The translations under genes and the position numbers were made by a program. Positions 25,858 through 34,809 of a stretch of DNA of 64,000 nucleotides are shown here, one piece after another. The DNA is from Singulisphaera acidiphila DSM 18658 (GTDB taxonomy: Bacteria > Planctomycetota > Planctomycetia > Isosphaerales > Isosphaeraceae), in assembly GCF_000242455.2 (NCBI RefSeq), contig NC_019892.1:6272744-6336743 (forward strand), written 5' to 3'. How positions within the stretch are numbered: the stretch's first letter is position 1; every line of letters starts with the position of its first letter. The notes below the pieces were generated by a model. It was not told the DNA's origin. It saw only the letters and a list, made by a program, of their open reading frames with translations, and made no database searches.

Positions 25858-27987
25858 ATGATCTCATCGCGAAGGATTGGGTTGTGCTCGGGATTGCTGG
25901 CAATCGGGGGAACTTTGATGATGGCGCGAGGGGATGAAGCGAAGCGTCCGGCCTATCCGGAGACCCCCTCGCGGCCTGCGAGCGACCTTTATCACGGCGT
26001 CGAGATCGTCGATCCCTATCGCTGGCTCGAGGACGTGAACGACCCCGAAGTCCGCGCCTGGGCGGCCGCTCAGACCCAGTTGACGCGGGCGGCGTTCGAC
26101 GCCGATTCTCAACGCCCGGCGTTGGTCGAGCGGCTTCGGACGCTCTACGACTATCAGACCACAGGCGCTCCGGTCGTCCGAGGCAAACGCTACTTCTTCA
26201 CGCGCCGCGAAGGGCTCAAGAACCAGCCGATCGTCTACGTGCGGGAGGGGAGTGCCCAGGCCGAGGCCCGCGTCGTGCTCGACCCGAATCGGTTCAGCCA
26301 GGACGGCACGGTCGCGCTCGACTGGATGTTCCCTTCGCCCGACGGCTCGAAGTTGGCCTATGGTTCGAGCCCGAACGGGTCGGAGATGAGCACCCTCAAG
26401 GTCCTCAATGTCGTGACCGGCGAGCACTTGCCCGACACGATCTTGCGAACGAGAGCGTGCACCGTGGCCTGGGAACCCTCGGGCCAGGCTTTCTGGTATG
26501 TCCGGTATCCCGAGAAGGGAACCGTCCCTGCCGGCGATGAGATGTACAACCGGAAGATCTTTCGCCACGTCCTGGGAACGAACCCAGAGACCGACCCGAT
26601 GATGTTCGGCCAGGGCCGTTCCAAGATCGACTGGCTTGGCGTCTCGGAGAGTGAGGACGGACGTTACGCCGTGATCTCCTCCTCAACCGACTGGATCAAG
26701 AATGACCTCTACCTGAAGCGGCTGGGAGACGACACGCCGATCGTTCCCCTGGCGGTCGGGCTCGAGGGTCAGGTGGATGCCGCGATCTTCGACGGCAAAG
26801 TGATCCTCCGCACCAATGCAAAGACCCCTCGATTTCAGGTCCTGGCCACGGACGTGGAGCATTTGGCGTTCGCGGATTGGAAGGAGATCATTCCCGAGCC
26901 GGACGGCGGTGTGATTGAGGCGATCTGGATCGTCGGCCGCAAGATCGCCGTACTGACGAGCAAGCGGGCCGTCTCGTCACTCGCGCTTCACGACCTCGAG
27001 GGGCGAAAGCTTCGCGAGATTCCCTTGCCGTCGCTCGGCACGGTCAGTGGTTTGAACGGGGAGTGGGACGGGCAAGAACTATTTTATTCGTTCCAGTCGT
27101 TTCTCTATCCCGCGACCGTCTTTCGGCTCGACATCCAGGGAGGAGAACCGGTCGTCATCGACCGCTCGACCGCGAAGGTTGACCCTGCGGACTACGAGGT
27201 CAAGCAGGTCACCTATCCCTCGAAGGACGGCACGAAGGTGCCGATGTTCGTGCTGAGCAAGAAAGGGCTCGAGCCGCAGTCGAAGGCCCCCACCTTGCTC
27301 TACGGCTACGGCGGCTTCGACATCAGCTTGACCCCGGCTTATGACGCCGACCTCCGGATCTGGCTCGACAAAGGGGGCGTCTACGCCATCGCCAACCTCC
27401 GAGGCGGTGGCGAGCTCGGACGCGAGTGGCACGCTGCCGGCCGGCTCGGCAAGAAGCAGAACGTCTTCGATGACTTCATCGCGGCCGGCGAGTACCTGAT
27501 CAAGTCGGGATTCACCAATCCCGAGAAGCTCGCGATTGAAGGGGGTTCCAATGGCGGTCTGCTCGTCTCGGCCTGCCTGACCCAGCGCCCCGACCTGTTT
27601 CGCGCGGTGATTTGCGCGGTACCGCTCTGCGACATGCTCCGCTACCATCGCTTCTCGATCGCCCGAAACTGGATCCCGGAATATGGATCGGCCGACGACC
27701 GTGAGGCATTCGCCTGGCTGCGAGCCTACTCTCCCTATCACAACGTCAAGAACGGGGAGAGTTTCCCGGCCGTCCTGCTCCTGACCGGCGAGTCCGACAC
27801 CCGGGTTGAGCCGATGCACGCCTACAAGATGGCCGCGCGGCTCCAGGCTGGCACGGCATCCAGCAGCCCGATCTACCTTCGGGTCGAATCCAAGGCTGGC
27901 CATGGGGCGGGCAAGCCTCTCGCGAAGCGGATCGAAGAGGAAGCGGATAAGTGGACGTTCCTCTTTCAGCAGCTTTCCGTTCCCTGA
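25858..27987 (+). CDS. Prolyl oligopeptidase family serine peptidase (S9A)
   Basis: 709 residues, the usual length for exported prolyl endopeptidases, which cut short peptides after proline. A signal peptide (about 1-25) is followed by the conserved start 'HGVEIVDPYRWLEDVNDPEV', a seven-blade propeller region, and the alpha/beta-hydrolase domain. The catalytic triad is visible: Ser564 in GGSNGG, Asp647 in 'TGESDTRVEP', His682 in 'KAGHGAGKP'. 'NLRGGGELGREWHAAGRL' is another family block. The start ATG has GAGAGGG just upstream. It sits 66 bp after the DUF255 gene on the same strand. Confidence 0.95.
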   Translation: MISSRRIGLCSGLLAIGGTLMMARGDEAKRPAYPETPSRPASDLYHGVEIVDPYRWLEDVNDPEVRAWAAAQTQLTRAAFDADSQRPALVERLRTLYDYQTTGAPVVRGKRYFFTRREGLKNQPIVYVREGSAQAEARVVLDPNRFSQDGTVALDWMFPSPDGSKLAYGSSPNGSEMSTLKVLNVVTGEHLPDTILRTRACTVAWEPSGQAFWYVRYPEKGTVPAGDEMYNRKIFRHVLGTNPETDPMMFGQGRSKIDWLGVSESEDGRYAVISSSTDWIKNDLYLKRLGDDTPIVPLAVGLEGQVDAAIFDGKVILRTNAKTPRFQVLATDVEHLAFADWKEIIPEPDGGVIEAIWIVGRKIAVLTSKRAVSSLALHDLEGRKLREIPLPSLGTVSGLNGEWDGQELFYSFQSFLYPATVFRLDIQGGEPVVIDRSTAKVDPADYEVKQVTYPSKDGTKVPMFVLSKKGLEPQSKAPTLLYGYGGFDISLTPAYDADLRIWLDKGGVYAIANLRGGGELGREWHAAGRLGKKQNVFDDFIAAGEYLIKSGFTNPEKLAIEGGSNGGLLVSACLTQRPDLFRAVICAVPLCDMLRYHRFSIARNWIPEYGSADDREAFAWLRAYSPYHNVKNGESFPAVLLLTGESDTRVEPMHAYKMAARLQAGTASSSPIYLRVESKAGHGAGKPLAKRIEEEADKWTFLFQQLSVP

Positions 27988-28097
27988 GGCCGGCACTGGC
28001 AGGGATTCTACGCACTCTTCGCGTTGCCGGCGGACCTGCAATGCGACGCGACGCGAAGAGGCCGGGAGGGTTGGAACCGGAGATCAATCGCCCACGA

Positions 28098-28343
28098 TCA
28101 GGACGAGTGACGACTTCGGGTGGGACGATCGCTTTCGGTCGGTTCGATTGCGTTGTCGTCCTCTGCGGTCAATAACGAGACCAGGATCGACTTCTGTTCG
28201 TGGGTGAGCGATCCGTCGCGATACCGTTCCTCAAGGTCATCCAGACAGTCGTGGACGGCCTCTGGCTTCCCCGGGTAGAAGGGGTGGCGCGCGATCAGGT
28301 TGACCGTACGCTCCAACCGTTTGAAGGTAGGCATTTGTGTCAT
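28098..28343 (-). CDS. Small hypothetical protein
   Basis: About 81 residues, rich in acidic and basic residues: 'RLERTVNLIARHPFYPGKPE' then 'HDCLDDLEERYRDGSLTHEQ'. No family is recognised. The helix-like amphipathic pattern and clear phase against the opposite strand make it a plausible real gene, but the ribosome site is weak and the start could be any of the Met codons at 28343, 28331 or an adjacent GTG. Faces the prolyl oligopeptidase gene tail-to-tail. Confidence 0.45.
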   Translation of the reverse strand: MTQMPTFKRLERTVNLIARHPFYPGKPEAVHDCLDDLEERYRDGSLTHEQKSILVSLLTAEDDNAIEPTESDRPTRSRHSS

Positions 28344-28746
28344 CACGATTGTCCAGGGCAGGGAGACACCGCCATTCGGTGCGACTCGATACTCGCAATA
28401 TCGAACGCACGATCGATCTGCATTGATCGATCAGACCCATACACTCTTATATCCGAGAAGCCCCCTCTTCTCAATGCCTTTCGGATTCTGGCAGGCTTTC
28501 CGGAATTCACGTTTTCCGACTCCCATCGCGAGTCGCACGCTTCCGGCAAGCCTTGCCCTTGTGCTCTCGCTCGGTGGAGGGGCGAACATTTTCTGAAGCC
28601 ACGCTTGCATGTATGAATTGTAGGCCGGCTGCCTGCTTCGGCAAGGGTCGGATTGGCCGATTATTTTGGTTCAGAGGCGAGCGGGGAGCGTGAACTCTCT
28701 GGCTTCCGGTCCGTTATTGAGGGCGCTGGGATTGCATCGTGGTCGT
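28344..28746. other. Intergenic region, no gene recognised
   Basis: About 400 bases between two minus-strand genes. The only notable element is a palindromic pair GATCGATC at 28411-28418 and 28425-28432, which can form a short hairpin. No coding region is supported. Confidence 0.4.
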
Positions 28747-29319
28747 TCAAGGCTTGGGTTCGACCTGGTCCACTTGCCAGTCTTCGAGGTCGACTGCGGC
28801 GCCTCGCCCGAGGAATTGGACGATTGCGATGAACTGGTCTCGCTTCCCCCGTTTGATGACCTTACCTTCGATGCCGGCAAGGGGGCCGGTTTTGATCCGA
28901 ACCTGGGCGCCTACGGGCATGAGGGGTTCAGGGACGACGGTCAGTCCCGACGAAAGCATTTGGTGGATCTGGCGGAGGTCGTGGGCCAGGTTCTCTTGGT
29001 CAGGGACGTCGAGCACGTTGGCGAGTCGATTCCCCCTGAAGGCCTCGATGCGCTCGCCATCGTCACCGAGGAGGAAGAGGTAGCTGGTGAAGAGGGGGAC
29101 GATAGACCGCGTTTTTCTGCCTTGCGGGGTTCGGTCTTCGTGGACGACTTGGGGCAGATAGTAAGCGATCTGCTTGCCTCTCAAGTCTCGCGCCGCGGCC
29201 TTTTCTTGGCGGGGTTTGGTGTGGAGACACCACCAGTGGCGACCTTGCCGAAAGCTGGTCGCGTCCTCTTCCCAGAGGTTCGCGGGAAAGAGATCGGGTT
29301 CGGCTGGGAGAATGGGCAT
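28747..29319 (-). CDS. NusG-like transcription elongation/antitermination factor (specialised paralogue)
   Basis: 190 residues with the NusG plan: an NGN domain ('WWCLHTKPRQEKAAARDL', 'IAYYLPQVVHEDR', 'VPLFTSYLFLLGDD', about 28-125) and a C-terminal KOW domain ('VGAQVRIKTGPLAGIEGKVI', about 137-185). NusG binds RNA polymerase and, in RfaH/LoaP-type paralogues, allows passage through long operons. This one lacks the ribosomal neighbours (secE, rplK) of housekeeping nusG, so it is probably a specialised copy. No polysaccharide operon lies directly next to it. ATG 29319 has AAGGA about 11 bases upstream. Confidence 0.85.
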   Translation of the reverse strand: MPILPAEPDLFPANLWEEDATSFRQGRHWWCLHTKPRQEKAAARDLRGKQIAYYLPQVVHEDRTPQGRKTRSIVPLFTSYLFLLGDDGERIEAFRGNRLANVLDVPDQENLAHDLRQIHQMLSSGLTVVPEPLMPVGAQVRIKTGPLAGIEGKVIKRGKRDQFIAIVQFLGRGAAVDLEDWQVDQVEPKP

Positions 29320-29569
29320 GGTTCATCGCTTCCTTGAGAGTCGACGTCTCACATTTCTCGAGAACTGAGATGACGGCGAACCAGGCCGGGTCTCGTCGGG
29401 TCAGGCTTCCTTGGTATCATCGAGCGAAGGCCGGTGACGGTCAACGTCGATCGGCCCGCCGTGCCAGAGTCCCCTTTTTTTTTTTGTTGGGGGGGGGCGG
29501 GATGAGATCGTTTGCTATGATTCGGCCGAATTGAGTCGGTTCGCCAAGACCCAGGTCAAGGTGGGTTGG

Positions 29570-30526
29570 ATGAGTCGCGAATTGGGTCTTATGAGCGAGA
29601 GAGGATATAGGGGCGTGGCGAAGTCTGAATGGAATGGTACGGAGTCGGGACTCCTCAATCTCAATAAGCCGGGGGGCATGACCTCGCGCGATGTGGTCAA
29701 TATCATCTCCCGCCAGCGCCGGGGGATGAAGGTCGGCCATGCCGGTACTCTCGACCCATTGGCGTCGGGAGTGCTGGTGGTCTGTTTGGGCAAGGCGACC
29801 CGGCTGATCGAATACGTGCAGCGGATGCCCAAGACTTATCGAACGACCGTCCGTCTCGGGGCCGTGAGCAACACGCTCGACGCCGATGGGGAGGTGGTGG
29901 AGGTCGAGGCGCCTCGCCAACCGACTGAACCTGAGATTCGCGAGGCGCTGCTGCCCTTGATCGGTACGGTCCTCCAGAAGCCCCCCGAGGTCTCGGCCCT
30001 GAAAGTGGGTGGGAAGCGAGCCTATGACCTGGCTCGATCTGGCCAGGTGGTGGTTCTGGAACCGCGGTTGGTCCGGATCGACCGGATCGATCTCCTGAAG
30101 TATGAGTGGCCCCGCCTCGAACTTGAAATTGCTTGCGGTAGCGGGACTTATGTCCGGTCGATCGCACGCGACGTGGGCGAGGCGCTCGGTTGCGGCGGCC
30201 TCGTCGAAGTTCTCATCCGGACCCGGATTGGCCGGTTCCACATTGAGGATGCGCTGGATCCGATGACGCTTACGGCAGAGACGCTCCCGCGATCGCTCCG
30301 ACCCGCCTCCGAGGCCGTTGCGGCTCTGCCAAGCTTGGCGGTTACGGACGCTCAAGTCGCCGAGCTCATCCAGGGGCGGGCCCTGAGCCTGGCGGCCTTT
30401 GCCGGGACCTCGATCTTGGCCGGCGAGGTCGCCCTGGTCGGGCCGGATGGCGAACTGGTCGCCATCGCCGAGGCGATCCCGGACTCGGGCACCATCCTAC
30501 CCCGGCGCGTGCTCGCGACGGCCTGA
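29570..30526 (+). CDS. truB: tRNA pseudouridine(55) synthase
   Basis: About 318 residues. It converts U55 in the T-loop of tRNAs to pseudouridine. 'GLLNLNKPGGMTSRDVVNII' opens the fold, H57-A-G-T-L-D62 carries the catalytic Asp, and 'KPPEVSALKVGGKRAYDLAR', 'CGSGTYVRSIARDVGEAL' and 'LIRTRIGRFHIEDAL' follow in the standard order. The extra C-terminal part (about 255-318) resembles a PUA-like end. The start is uncertain: ATG 29570 follows AAGGTGG by 6 bases and is used, but ATG 29591 and GTG 29615 are also in frame and closer to the conserved domain. The preceding bases 29473-29501 hold a T-run followed by a G-run. Confidence 0.95.
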   Translation: MSRELGLMSERGYRGVAKSEWNGTESGLLNLNKPGGMTSRDVVNIISRQRRGMKVGHAGTLDPLASGVLVVCLGKATRLIEYVQRMPKTYRTTVRLGAVSNTLDADGEVVEVEAPRQPTEPEIREALLPLIGTVLQKPPEVSALKVGGKRAYDLARSGQVVVLEPRLVRIDRIDLLKYEWPRLELEIACGSGTYVRSIARDVGEALGCGGLVEVLIRTRIGRFHIEDALDPMTLTAETLPRSLRPASEAVAALPSLAVTDAQVAELIQGRALSLAAFAGTSILAGEVALVGPDGELVAIAEAIPDSGTILPRRVLATA

Positions 30527-30716
30527 CTTTGGGATTGGGAATTGTGAGGATTCCCTTGAACCTGATGGCCACGGCTGACGAACCTATCATACGCGGGTCG
30601 TGTCCGCCGGTCGGGTCGTGCCGCCGTCGTTGACGCGGTGATGGCCTGGATCTAGAATTTGGCGTTCTTGATCCTTTGCTCACTTCCCCACTCATTTCGA
30701 GAGGTCAAACTCCACC

Positions 30717-32021
30717 TTGGGCGAACTCAAAAGCACCGAGCGTCTCGATCGCCGTGAGAAAACAATTCTCGTCGGAGTCCTCCTCTCCGACGGCGAATAT
30801 TCCCAGGATGACCCGCTGGATGAAATCCGAGGGTTGGCCAAAACGGCCGGGCTGGTCGTGGTCGGGAGCATGCTCCAGAAGCGGCAGCATGTGGATATCG
30901 CCACGTATATCGGCTCGGGCAAGGTGGCCGAACTCAAGGAACTCGTCGAGGCGCACGAGGCCGATCTCGTCGTATTCGATAACGACCTCGGCCCCGCCCA
31001 GACGCGGAACCTGGAGCGAATCCTCGGCGTCAAGGTGATCGACCGGACCGAGGTCATCCTCGATATCTTCGCCACCCGCGCCCGGACCCACGAGGCCCAC
31101 CTCCAGGTTGAACTGGCTCAGCTCGAATACGCGATGCCCCGGCTCAAGCGGATGTGGACCCACCTTTCACGCTACAAAGGCGGGATCGGCGTTCGTGGTC
31201 CCGGCGAAAAGCAGCTCGAGGAAGACCGGCGCTTGGTCGTCCACCGGATCCAGGATCTGAAGGCGAAACTGGGTAAGGTTCAGGCCCGCAAGGAACGTGA
31301 AGTCGCCGGGCGCAGCGATACGCCGAGCGTCTCGCTGGTCGGCTACACGAATGCCGGCAAGAGCACCCTCATGAATGCCCTGACCGACGCTGGGGTCTTC
31401 GTCGAGGACAAGCTGTTCGCCACCCTCGATACCCGTACGCGACGCTGGCGGCTCAACGGGGGCGGGCAGGTGCTCCTCTCCGACACGGTCGGTTTCATCC
31501 GGAACCTGCCCCACACCCTGGTGGCCTCGTTTAAAGCCACCCTCGAAGAGGCGCGCCAGGCCGACCTGCTGCTCCACGTGGTCGATGCGTCGAGCCCCGA
31601 AGCGGAAATGCAGATCCGGGCGGTCAAGAACGTCCTCGAGGAACTCGGACTCGCCGATCAGCCCACGATTCTCGTGCTGAACAAGGCGGATCGCGTTCCG
31701 GACCGCTCGTTTCTCGACGTCCTCAAGGCCCATCATCACGATCCGATTACCATCAGCGCGGCCCAAGGGGATGGTATCGACCGCCTCGAACAGGCCGTTC
31801 GCGAGTCGCTCCACGAACGGTCGCTCGACGCCGAAATCGAAACGGGTGTGGAGAACGGCCGGGTCCTGGCCTACCTCGCTCAACACGCGCAGATCATCAA
31901 CCGGGCCTACGACGAGGACGATCGCGTCATCCTCCAGTGCCGACTCCCGCGCCGTTGCCTCGAATTCCTCTACGAAAACGGGGCCAACGTTCGCGAAAAC
32001 GGTCAACGACTCTACGCCTGA
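30717..32021 (+). CDS. hflX: Ribosome-associated GTPase HflX
   Basis: 434 residues. HflX binds the 50S subunit and splits stalled or stressed ribosomes using GTP. The N-terminal HflX domain ('ADLVVFDNDLGPAQTRNLER', 'VIDRTEVILDIFATRARTHE', 'GGIGVRGPGEKQLEEDRR') precedes the G domain: G1 G209-x4-G-K-S-T, the 'DTVGFIRNLPHTL' G3 block and 'LNKADR' G4. Length and order are normal. The start appears to be a TTG at 30717 with GAGAGG 12 bases upstream; no in-frame ATG fits better. Stands 143 bp before the coiled-coil gene. Confidence 0.95.
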   Translation: MGELKSTERLDRREKTILVGVLLSDGEYSQDDPLDEIRGLAKTAGLVVVGSMLQKRQHVDIATYIGSGKVAELKELVEAHEADLVVFDNDLGPAQTRNLERILGVKVIDRTEVILDIFATRARTHEAHLQVELAQLEYAMPRLKRMWTHLSRYKGGIGVRGPGEKQLEEDRRLVVHRIQDLKAKLGKVQARKEREVAGRSDTPSVSLVGYTNAGKSTLMNALTDAGVFVEDKLFATLDTRTRRWRLNGGGQVLLSDTVGFIRNLPHTLVASFKATLEEARQADLLLHVVDASSPEAEMQIRAVKNVLEELGLADQPTILVLNKADRVPDRSFLDVLKAHHHDPITISAAQGDGIDRLEQAVRESLHERSLDAEIETGVENGRVLAYLAQHAQIINRAYDEDDRVILQCRLPRRCLEFLYENGANVRENGQRLYA

Positions 32022-32163
32022 ACCGACCCTTCAGGCGTCCGTCCCCCTTCCGTCCAAATATTTCTTTGCCTACGGAATTGAGGTTTCGCTCCGGTCTGGT
32101 AACATGGGTAAACGGCGTCGACCTGGTCGATCCGGTTGCGAACCACGCGGAGTTGCCTCCGAC

Positions 32164-33873
32164 ATGTCGACTCACATTCAGATTCGTTGCCCCAACTGCC
32201 AAGAGAGCCTGAGAGCCCGAGTCGAGTACATCGGGAAGATGGTGAGCTGTAAGCGTTGCGAGCACCCGTTTGTCATTGAGGCTCCGGAGGACGCCTCGTG
32301 GGCGTCCGCTGAGTCGGGGGGTGAGTCGTCGGGAGGGGCACCACTTCGCGAGGCGTTGGAACGTGTCACGCAAGATCGCGACCAGCTCAAGGGCGAGTTG
32401 GAGCGGGTCCGGGAAGAATTGATCGCGGCTCACGGCGCTCCGACTGAGGAACTCGAAGCCATTCGCTCTGAGCGCGATCGACTTCGCGAGGAGCTGGATC
32501 AGGTTCGCTCAGAGAGTCGGTCCAGTGAGTCTGAGACGGCCTTCGAGAAGAACGCTGCGCTCGCCAAGGAACTGGAAGATGCCCAGTCCGAGCGTGATCG
32601 GCTTCGCGAGGAACTCGAGCAGCTCCATACCGAGAGTCAGTCCAGGGAGGCAAAGACGGCGTCCGAGCGGGACGCTGTGCACGCTGCGCTGGCGAAGGAG
32701 CGGGAGGACGTTCAGTCCGAGCGTGATCGGCTTCGCGAGGAACTCGAGCAAGTCCGTTCCGAGAGTGCGGCGAGGGAGTCGGAGGCGATCGAGCGGCTGC
32801 GTGAGGAACTCAGGACGGTTTCTGGGGAGCGTGATCAATCGGCAGTGGAGCTGCAAGCTCTGAATGCGGCAAAGTCTCAGGGTGAGGAGGCTCTCGAAGC
32901 GGGAAAGCGACAGTTCGAGGAGGCTCGCCTGCTCTGGGAGACGGAGCGTGGGACGCTGACCGAGGAGTCCGAGCACCGACTTCTCGAGGAACGTCAGCGG
33001 GCGGCGACCGAGCGCCAACTCGCCCAAGAGCAACTCGAGGCGCTGCAACGCCGATTCGACCAGGCGGGCACGGAGTCGAAGGCGGAGCGCCAGCGGCTCG
33101 AGGTCAAGCTCGACGAATTGCATCTCGAGCTCGAGAGCGTTCACGCGACGCATGCCGAACTGACCCAGGAACGCGATCAACTGGCCGGTGAGTTCGAGGA
33201 GCTTCAATCCACGCACCAGGATGCGGGCCAGGCTCATCAGGAGGCAGTGACCCGCCTGTCCGGAGAAGCTGACGAGCTCCGTCGGCGTCATGAGCGTTTG
33301 GGCGAAGAACGCAATCGCCTGGAGTCGCGGCTCGACGAGGCCGAAGCCGCTCATCGTGAAGCGGAAGAGACTCATCGTGACCAGTTGAGCCAGCTCAACG
33401 CTCAATTTGAAGAGAGCCGCCGGCAAACCGACGTCGCGGCCGAGCGTGGCGATGCGTTGGCCGGAGAAGTCCGCGAACTTCGCGCCGAGATCGAGCGGCT
33501 CCAGGGCGAGTTCGAGGGCGAGCGTCAGGCGCTGGCTCAGGCCACGGCCACGGTCCGCCAAGAGCTGGACTCGGTTCGCGCGGACGGGGTCGCCCGGCTC
33601 GAACATGCGGCCGGAGAGGCCGAAGCCGCCCGAGTCGAATTCGAACGCCGCCTTGCCGACGTCGAGGCAACCCTTCAAACCACCACCGAACGGGCCGATC
33701 GGCTCGGAGCTGAGTTGCAGGCAACCACCGAAGCACGTACCGCCGTGGAGGCGGAACTGGCCGAGGCGCAGCGGCGGATCGAAGAACTGATCAAGCAGTA
33801 CGAGGACTCTCAGAACGCCGGGAACCAGATTCGCTCACTGCTCAAGCATGTTGGTATTCATCTGCCACAATGA
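32164..33873 (+). CDS. Zinc-ribbon and long coiled-coil protein
   Basis: 569 residues. The N-terminus has a zinc-ribbon-like knuckle, C-P-N-C ... C-K-R-C ('IRCPNCQESLRARVEYIGKM', then 'VSCKRCEHPF'), of the type seen at the front of many planctomycete regulatory proteins. From about residue 60 to the end it is nearly all predicted coiled coil, rich in Glu, Arg, Leu and Gln, with near-repeats of 'ERDRLREELEQ' about every 45 residues early on. No enzyme motif is seen. It may be a scaffold or cytoskeletal-like protein. ATG 32164 is used; an in-frame ATG at 32104 adds 20 residues. The frame is open far upstream, overlapping hflX, but that part is a shadow. Confidence 0.8.
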   Translation: MSTHIQIRCPNCQESLRARVEYIGKMVSCKRCEHPFVIEAPEDASWASAESGGESSGGAPLREALERVTQDRDQLKGELERVREELIAAHGAPTEELEAIRSERDRLREELDQVRSESRSSESETAFEKNAALAKELEDAQSERDRLREELEQLHTESQSREAKTASERDAVHAALAKEREDVQSERDRLREELEQVRSESAARESEAIERLREELRTVSGERDQSAVELQALNAAKSQGEEALEAGKRQFEEARLLWETERGTLTEESEHRLLEERQRAATERQLAQEQLEALQRRFDQAGTESKAERQRLEVKLDELHLELESVHATHAELTQERDQLAGEFEELQSTHQDAGQAHQEAVTRLSGEADELRRRHERLGEERNRLESRLDEAEAAHREAEETHRDQLSQLNAQFEESRRQTDVAAERGDALAGEVRELRAEIERLQGEFEGERQALAQATATVRQELDSVRADGVARLEHAAGEAEAARVEFERRLADVEATLQTTTERADRLGAELQATTEARTAVEAELAEAQRRIEELIKQYEDSQNAGNQIRSLLKHVGIHLPQ

Positions 33874-34173
33874 GCGTCGACCTCGCGTTTGACCGGTAAA
33901 AGTCGATGAATTTGGTCATACGGGTCATCCTGGTCTTGACGGGCCGGCGATGACCCTCTCACTATTTCGTGGAAAAGGTGTGTATTTCATCGATCCGCAG
34001 GATTATACTCCTGATCGGTAGGTTCGCCGATCGAGCAAGCGACGTTGATTCTCGATGAATCGGCATTCGCCCCCCTCTCTCGTCCTTCCCACCTGTTGGG
34101 CCGCCAGGTTGGCCCCTTTCTCGTTGACCCGGAAAGTGTCTGGCGGGTCATGACCTCCTTATCAAGGAGTTGG
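33874..34173. other. Leader region upstream of the RRM gene
   Basis: Three hundred bases with no recognised gene. The frame of the RRM gene is open from 34045, but the AAGGAG site at about 34160-34165 marks ATG 34174 as the start, so most of this region is promoter and untranslated leader. RRM proteins of this class are often controlled through their leaders by cold; nothing specific can be shown here. Confidence 0.4.
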
Positions 34174-34575
34174 ATGGTGGGCAAGAAGCTTTACGTCGGA
34201 AACCTGGCCTATACCGTCAGCAACACCGACCTGGAACAGTTGTTTGGCGAGTTCGGGACGGTCCAGAGCGCCCAGGTCATCCAGGACCGCGATACCGGCC
34301 GCAGCAAGGGATTCGGTTTTGTCGAAATGGACAGCGACGCCGAGGCCCAGGCCGCCATCGACGGACTGCACGATCAGGAGCACGGGGGACGGCGACTGAC
34401 CGTTAACGAGGCCAAGCCGCGCGAAGACCGCGGTGGTGGTGGCGGCTACGGTGGCGGTGGCGGGAGCCGTGGTGGCCGTGGCGGTGGTGGCGGAGGCTAC
34501 GGCGGCGGTGGTGGTGGTTATGGTGGTGGAGGTGGCGGCTACGGCGGCGGTGGTGGCGGCGGACGCCGCTATTGA
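34174..34575 (+). CDS. RRM RNA-binding protein with Gly-rich tail
   Basis: 133 residues. One RNA recognition motif (about 3-80) with RNP2 'KLYVGNLAY' and RNP1 'KGFGFVEMD', followed by a tail of GGYGGGGG-type repeats and a final RRY (about 88-133). This is the cyanobacterial/planctomycete Rbp type, small single-RRM proteins thought to act as RNA chaperones, often cold-induced. The tail DNA is a run of GGY/GGC/GGT codons and may be prone to length change. AAGGAG lies 4-5 bases before the ATG. The gene ends with a clear hairpin terminator 140 nt downstream. Confidence 0.95.
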   Translation: MVGKKLYVGNLAYTVSNTDLEQLFGEFGTVQSAQVIQDRDTGRSKGFGFVEMDSDAEAQAAIDGLHDQEHGGRRLTVNEAKPREDRGGGGGYGGGGGSRGGRGGGGGGYGGGGGGYGGGGGGYGGGGGGGRRY

Positions 34576-34715
34576 AAACCCACTGCCATTCTTGAACCCC
34601 TCATCGCCAGCCGAGGAACGGCGAACCTGAGGCGAACGCGATCACTCGGTCGCTGATCCGAGGGGCAATGGTGGGTTCAGGCTGTCTTGATTCATCATGA
34701 ACGTTGAATCCAAAG

Positions 34716-34753
34716 GCGAGTGGGAACTCTCCCGCTCGCTCTTTTGGCTTTTG
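34716..34753 (+). terminator. Intrinsic terminator after the RRM gene
   Basis: A 10-bp stem GCGAGTGGGA (34716-34725) and TCCCGCTCGC (34730-34739), one G-T pair, loop ACTC, followed by a T-rich tract (TCTTTTGGCTTTT). A second, looser inverted repeat nearer the stop (AACCCAC 34577-34583 with GTGGGTT 34671-34677) suggests a structured 3' untranslated region of about 140 nt. Confidence 0.75.
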
Positions 34754-34809
34754 ATGGGATGGGGAAAACCTCGACGGCCATTCCTGGTCATTCCCCTGCG
34801 CCGGTCAGG

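Noticed and set aside
30717..32021. Frameshifted or truncated hflX because of the missing ATG
   Set aside because: The family sequence is complete from the N-terminal domain; a TTG start with an upstream GAGAGG explains it.
34433..34630. Separate Val/Ala-rich protein in the +2 frame of the RRM tail
   Set aside because: It arises from frame-shifted reading of the glycine-codon repeat and has no independent start signal.
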